A stretch of 64,000 bases of DNA. Origin: Botrytis cinerea B05.10 (lineage: Eukaryota; Ascomycota; Leotiomycetes; Helotiales; Sclerotiniaceae). This document shows, piece after piece, positions 61,201 through 64,000 of the stretch. The translations under genes and the position numbers were made by a program. The notes below the pieces were generated by a model. That model saw only the letters and a program-made list of their open reading frames with translations. It was not told the DNA's origin and did not search any database. Positions within the stretch are counted from its first letter, which is position 1. Every line of letters begins with the position of its first letter. The stretch covers positions 3,038,001-3,102,000 of the forward strand of contig NC_037311.1 of assembly GCF_000143535.2 (NCBI RefSeq), read 5' to 3'.

Positions 61201-62495
61201 GGTCGAACTCTAATCCTCACAATCCATCAATCTCGCTCGGACACTTTCAAGCATTTTGGGAGTGTTCTTCTGTTAGCACGTGGAGGCTTTCCCGTTTATG
61301 CTGGTAAAGGCTCTGATATGATTTCACATTTTGATAACTTGGGTCATCCATGTCCTACTACGACAAATCCAGCCGATTTTGCACTCGATCTAATTACCAT
61401 TGATCTACAACAGTCTCGTCGAGAGGAGGCTACTCGTTCAAGAGTGAGAGATCTTATCAATTCTTGGTCATCTGGAGATTTCGCAAAAGCTATCATCCCA
61501 ACCACAATATCTACTCCTGCAGAACTGGGATCTCTCGTTCGCAAATCATCTGGATTTTTCTCTGCATACCCCATTCTGGTCCATAGAGCTTCGATCAATT
61601 TCCGTCGACAACCTGACTTACTCCTGGCTCGAACCATGCAAGTCTTAGGTCTCGCCATAATTCTCGCTTTGTTTTTCGCACCCTTAAAGCATGACTATTA
61701 TTCCGTACAAAATAGATTCGGTTTCATCCAAGAATTTTGTGCATTTTATTTCGTAGGTATGCTGCAAAATGTAGCAGTCTATCCTAATGAAAAAGACGTA
61801 TTTTACCGAGAAAACGACGATGGCATTTACAGCGTTGAAGCATTTTTCTCTCAATATACTACACTGGAGATACCATTTGAGATATTCACATCTTTAATCT
61901 TTGCGATATTGACAGATTTAGCTACGGGATTACCCAGAAATGCTCAGGTATTCTTTGTGTGCTTCTTCAATTGCTTTTGCATCATTAATTGTGGGGAGAG
62001 TTTGGGTATTATGGTATATTCTTCTCATCCGAAATCCAAGACTCATAGTAATTGCTAACGTGACAACAGTTCAATACACTTTTCTCCCACACAGGCTTCG
62101 CAGTAAACCTCACAAGTGTGTTCCTATCAATAGCCCAATTCATGTCCGGTATCATGTCCATTGGTATGCCTGCGTTTCTCCAAGCAGTGAATTATCTCTC
62201 GCCTATTCGCTATGCTATTAGGAATTTAGCGCCGTACACATTGAGGAGCATTGTCTTTACGTGTACCGATGCGCAAAAATTACCTGATGGCAGTTGTCCC
62301 ATAAATACCGGGGTGGAAGCACTGGATCTTTATGATTTGAATACGGATGCCTTGTGGAATATTATTGCACTGGGCATTTGTACTTTGATTTATAGGGGAC
62401 TGGCGTATGTGCTATTGAAGGGGATGAGAACGCATTGGAAAGGTGTTGGAAAGAGAGGGAAAGGGAGTGAGAATTTAAATGAACCGAGAGTATGA
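58248..62495 (+). CDS. full-size ABCG transporter, YOL075C-like
   Basis: Four exons, 58248-60359, 60485-61015, 61114-62013 and 62070-62495, all phase 0, giving 1322 residues. Layout is NBD1-TMD1-NBD2-TMD2. NBD1 has Walker A GGSGSGKTT (116-124), signature CSGGEKRR, Walker B LFLDEPTTGLD and H-loop IHQPR. NBD2 has GPSGSGKTS (749-757), signature ISGGEKRR, LLLDEPTSGLD (from 883) and H-loop IHQSR (His919). Each half ends in an ABC2-type membrane domain of about six spans. Both halves look like the WHITE/ABCG half-transporter rather than PDR proteins: Walker A keeps Lys in both sites and no PDR motif is seen. Length and order fit yeast YOL075C (1294 residues). The substrate is unknown. Confidence 0.88.
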
Positions 62496-64000
62496 GAAGT
62501 AACAAAGCTCTTCAAGTCAATTCTATTGTTGGTTACTAGCTATTACAAATCTTTGAATGCCAGTGATTCTTTGGAGTTGAACATATTTGATAGATGGCGC
62601 GCTCTGTCGATGCACTTTGTGGTTTTATTATCCACATGCATCTACATATACATTTTTACACATCATTAATGGCTTCAAACTCAAACTCAAAACCAAAGCA
62701 TGCATATATCTTCATCATCCCCTCTCCTAGATCCCCCCATCCTATTCACAATCTTAGCTCAATTACTCTCTAATCCAAACCACCCGATTTTAAGATCATA
62801 AAATCATAAGAGTTGAATTATTAGAGCTCATCTCATTGCATTATGTTCACTCCCATCAAATCATTGCTTCGAGGAAATGCATTTCGCACAGCATATTTTC
62901 GATGCCTGATCTCTTGCTACTCTTCGCGTATGTGTGATGTAGTATCTCATCTCACCTCATCTCATCCCAAATTAGCGCGCTGAGCGCTGAGCGCGGCGTA
63001 TTTCTAGTGAGGTGGGGGATAAACGAGGTTGCATTGTGATAAGTGTCGTAAGCAAGTAAATCGGTGTGCGGATCAGAACATTTGATTCGCGACATTTTTG
63101 GGGGCGGTTTGATATAGATGTTAGGTCATAGGGCGATGCGAATATTGATAAATGATACGAATGGATGGTGATGCTGATTGTTGGAGAAGAGTTGGAAGGT
63201 TGGAGATTATGGGGCGTAGATTACGGGGGTGGAAAATTCGTATTGAGTGGATTGAATTTGATTGTTGGTGTGGTGGGGTTTTTTTGTTTGGGGTGAGATA
63301 GGGGCTGTGTGGTGGGGCTGGCCCCAGAGAGAAAGTGTGACGGGGTGAGAGAGTATGAGAGGGTGAGAGGGAATAAATTTAAGGTGATTAGTAGATGGTG
63401 GTGGTGATGGAAAGGTGATATTGATATTGGCAGTGACAGTGACAGTGATAGTGTGATGAAGAAGTTGGAAAGTGCAAAGCGGAATAGATCAGGTGGAGGG
63501 GAGATATGGGCGAGAATTGGTGGAATTGGTATATGTGTGTCAGGTTGGATGGACTTACGAGTGAGATTGTGATGTTGGTATTGGTGATGATAGGGTGTTG
63601 AATTCTGGCTAGAATCTTCAGGTTGCTTGGCGTAGTCGGATCGTAGAAATTTTCTTATCTTTCTATTGATGATATTGTTAGCTAGTAGCTAAAGGTTGGC
63701 ATTCTTGGGGCCGTTAGGTTGTGGAGTTTCCTTGTATTGTGACTCGTAACTGGCGCATGCGTGATATCGATCTTGATTCCAGCTAGTTTCTTGGTTTTAT
63801 GCTTGCGGTTGCGGTTGCTGGTGTGATATCTGATATCTGATTTCGAATTATTTGCGGTCATAATCAGGGGTGACTCGCCGAAGACAATTTGATATATCTG
63901 AGAGTCTCTTGGTTTTGGACCAAGAACTAGTGGAGTCAGAAACACAAGGGCTAGGCAAAGTTCTGTATAAGATAGCAAGGGATGATATGTGTATCTTGAA
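62496..64000. other. intergenic right edge, no supported gene
   Basis: Holds the ABC transporter 3' UTR and G-rich sequence of an upstream-type character. GCGCTGAGCGCTGAGCGCGG occurs around 62978-62997, GTGAGA-type repeats near 63345-63375 and CAGTGA repeats near 63431-63451. The minus frame at 63682-63978 lacks recognisable features. Confidence 0.5.

Overview
This is nuclear chromosomal DNA of a filamentous ascomycete (Pezizomycotina). The gene set and the wording of the proteins suggest a Leotiomycetes/Sclerotiniaceae relative such as Botrytis or Sclerotinia; that placement is inference from recognised protein families, not from an alignment. Supporting signs are short spliceosomal introns (most 50-90 nt) with GT...AG ends and CTAAC/CTGAC-type branch points, fungal-only families (2EXR, Zn2Cys6 regulator, Skn7, HAD_SAK), and roughly 40 % GC. 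There are no bacterial-type operons, no CRISPR array, no rRNA or tRNA gene I can support, and no intact transposon.

Layout, left to right. 1-11 kb: truncated 5' end of NOP56 (-), a 2EXR-domain gene (+), a 3.6-kb gene-poor stretch, a ferric reductase (+) with iron-type GATA sites just upstream, and SEC14 (-). 11-18 kb: prefoldin subunit 3 (-), vacuolar aspartic protease PEP4 (-) and serine hydroxymethyltransferase (-). 18-26 kb: an RNA-centred block made of the RNA polymerase I subunit RPA34 (-) divergent from the polynucleotide 5'-kinase GRC3 (+), which converges on a HAD 'RNA-repair-like' protein with an RGG tail (-), itself divergent from a DUF167 gene (+). 26-31 kb: almost 5 kb with no supported gene, rich in simple repeats, leading into SKN7. 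31-43 kb: SKN7 (+), eIF2B-epsilon/GCD6 (+), a small NTF2/SnoaL-like protein (+), proteasome ATPase RPT3 (-) divergent from a small fungal protein of unknown function (+). 44-55 kb: a Zn2Cys6 regulator (-), kinetochore MIS14/NSL1 (+), TRM10 (-) divergent from MSH2 (+), and a small orphan gene (-). 58-62.5 kb: a full-size ABCG transporter of the yeast YOL075C type (+), followed by 1.5 kb with no supported gene.

Most genes are conserved housekeeping functions: ribosome biogenesis (NOP56, RPA34, GRC3), translation (eIF2B, TRM10), protein folding and turnover (prefoldin, RPT3, PEP4), DNA repair and chromosome segregation (MSH2, MIS14), stress signalling (SKN7), iron uptake and membrane transport. 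I see no secondary-metabolite cluster or integrated element. The most interesting points are regulatory (iron GATA pair, MCB box, palindromes in divergent promoters), gene-structural (a 17-nt microexon in SKN7, an isolated HbYX exon in RPT3), and the adjacency of an RNA 5'-kinase and a HAD RNA-repair-like protein. Exon coordinates were worked out by eye from splice consensus, reading phase and family conservation.
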